Of a stretch of 64,000 nucleotides of DNA, positions 62,201-64,000 are shown piece after piece. Each line of letters begins with the position of its first letter. Within the stretch, counting starts at the first letter, position 1. Origin of the DNA: Branchiostoma floridae (lineage: Eukaryota; Chordata; Leptocardii; Amphioxiformes; Branchiostomatidae); assembly GCF_000003815.2 (NCBI RefSeq), contig NC_049986.1:13944465-14008464 (forward strand), in the 5' to 3' direction. Both the position numbers and the translations under genes were made by a program. Under the pieces are notes generated by a model, which saw only the letters and a list, made by a program, of their open reading frames with translations, ran no database searches and had not been told where the DNA came from.

Positions 62201-64000
62201 GCCAATTACATTAGACTTTATTACACAATAACAGCTGTAACATGAGGGATTCATGTTTGGCCAATGTTCTGAATGGGTATGCTTATAACATACAACTTAT
62301 AAGGTCAAAGAGTAGCCTCAAACCAGATGTGTACTGGGGTATTATAATGACCACAAATGATTGTGTGACACACCTGGTCCCAAAAGCAGTTTAGAACCAT
62401 AATTGAGAGTGAAATAGACAGAAGTATTTTAGATCTACTGTGAGAGATTTTAATAGCTTAGCAACCCAAGGATTCATAGTTTGACAGTTACCTCTCAATT
62501 TCATGAATGTTGTGATATAACAGATATTTCAAAATAGTTTGTATGGGGAGCTTGTCTGATGCTTTAGCCCTTTACCAACTGGGCCCATGGCTACTCAGAC
62601 GAACATCTTGGTCAACTCTGCCCAACACCCTAACCCTAACCCTGGTGCTTGGCTGAGTTGGTAAAGGTGATCTCAGATTGGTTTGCATGACAACATCCAT
62701 GATGACACTTGTCTGTACATGATGTACAACTTTGAAAGGTCTTGTCAGAGTCTGAGACATACAAAAACACATTACGCACAGACGCCTCCGGCTAGTAACC
62801 AAATTTTAGCTGTAATTCAATATAGAATATTGATTATTACATGATAAGATCTTTATTTGTTTACATTTAGACAGAGATTTATTCTCTGGTTTTATAATCT
62901 GATTTAGGTCAGCGTTTTGTCTGTTACAGCCGGAACAAGATAAAGTGTTTCTAAAACAACTGCTGGCAATATCGTGTCTGGGGATCACAAGTTATAGTAG
63001 AAATTTCATTTGTATCAGTGAGATACAATATAGACAGTGCTCAGGGTGGTGTCAGATGGACTAAAGCCAAACTACTATAAGCTGGATCTTACAGTTCAGT
63101 GGGTTCCAGAAATGGACTTTATGATTATGAATGGCAAGTGTTATTCAATGTACCTTCCCCAGCCATTGCCATCCAAAATCTTTCTATCACTCATCGTTAC
63201 AGGTAGATTTGAGAAGAAATATCACTTGTCATGATTAGTTCCTGGATCACTCATCACAGGCTGAAATCTAGTCAGGTGTGACCAGTAAACAGTTGAAATT
63301 TCAAACCCTACAACAACTCTTAAAAAACTTCCCCATCCTTTCATGAAAGATACATGTAGTAGTGGGAGCTTTGACCGTCAGCCTGCTCAAATATCATCCT
63401 GCCTGACTTTTATCAGTCACCGATAGTAATTAAATCAGACAAGAGAGTTGACAAAATAGTGAGTCACTTTCCTCCATGTTGGACGTTGTAACTACGCCCT
63501 GCACGCTGCGCCAGTTGTGTCCCCCTCTAATTGAGTTACTACACAGGCCATCTGGCTCGGATTATCTGTTTCTGCTGGCACACTAGACCTTGGCAGGCTG
63601 GAAGCCTGTTTATTAGTTCCCTCCGGGTGTGCGTTCTTCTGTTATGGAGACGTGAGGTAGCAACGTTCAGGACAGCCATCTGATAAATGTTGGACAGATT
63701 TTCTATTATGGATCATATCTTACCGCTTATTCAGCTGTTGGACATACATTTGTGTTATTAACTGTACCAGCAGTCAGAAATTCCTCATTACCAACTGCGG
63801 GGTTAAGCCATGTTCTGTGTACGGAAGTAGGGTGGACATACAGTCTACACCTGCCATGATAAAGTTGGGAACACACGTTTCAGAGTTGTTGACTTGACAG
63901 TTGGTATTTGGACAACATGATTCAATGCCTGAGTAGGAAGGATTGGAGGGATGGGTAATTAACCTTCCCTTGCTCTGGTAACTCAATGCATCAGCTTTGA
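59276..64000. other. Noncoding right part (possible long intron)
   Basis: No exon supported. Minor items: TTTACCAACT/AGTTGGTAAA inverted pair around 62571-62667 enclosing a short CCCTAACCCTAACCC run at 62628-62643. Plus frames at 59967-60317, 60841-61140 and 63037-63234 lack protein-like composition or splice pairs. Confidence 0.4.

Noticed and set aside
62628-62643. Telomere-like CCCTAA repeats
   Set aside because: Only about two and a half units; too short for an interstitial telomere claim.

Overview
The window reads as nuclear DNA of an invertebrate chordate, most likely a lancelet (amphioxus, Branchiostoma). Genes with animal-type GT-AG introns lie in long AT-leaning intergenic DNA. The genes clearly match vertebrate NELF-B, DIXDC1 and the Gal3st sulfotransferases, but with invertebrate-level divergence. 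Short terminal-inverted-repeat elements (MITEs) and foldbacks are very common. The species call is inference; no marker locus such as rRNA or mtDNA is present.

Layout. 1-17.6 kb is mostly noncoding. It carries two copies of a ~196-bp MITE, a ~120-bp-unit minisatellite, a possible Ig-domain fragment, and a minus-strand gene whose first exons I can splice by phase (16.28, 14.25 and probably 3.16 kb). That gene encodes an unrecognised membrane protein and starts in a GC/CpG-rich block. 18.1-23.9 kb holds two tandem minus-strand galactose-3-O-sulfotransferase paralogs with the same two-exon structure, separated by two more copies of the same MITE. 27.3-31.5 kb is an eight-exon minus-strand NELF-B gene (585 aa reconstructed). 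31.5-32.6 kb is a probable divergent promoter with YY1-type motifs. 35.2-41.7 kb is plus-strand DIXDC1 (three coding exons, 610 aa), with its coiled coil and DIX domain in one unbroken exon. 45.96-46.85 kb is a two-exon minus-strand coiled-coil protein (222 aa) of unknown function. 53.1-56.0 kb is an uninterrupted 964-aa receptor tyrosine kinase ORF with a cadherin-like, EGF, Ig, EGF-cluster, TM, kinase layout. 56.8-64 kb is mostly featureless apart from a palindromic MITE, a candidate first coding exon and small repeats.

The genes do not form one pathway. Membrane or secretory functions (Gal3st pair, RTK, the unknown TM protein) are mixed with transcription pausing (NELF-B) and Wnt signalling (DIXDC1). 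The most unusual item is the apparently intronless RTK: a cadherin-like domain on an EGF/Ig/EGF ectodomain, an HCD instead of HRD catalytic motif, and an upstream echo of its own coding sequence. All splice models were made by eye from reading frame, GT-AG signals and remembered family similarity; none was checked by alignment or RNA data.
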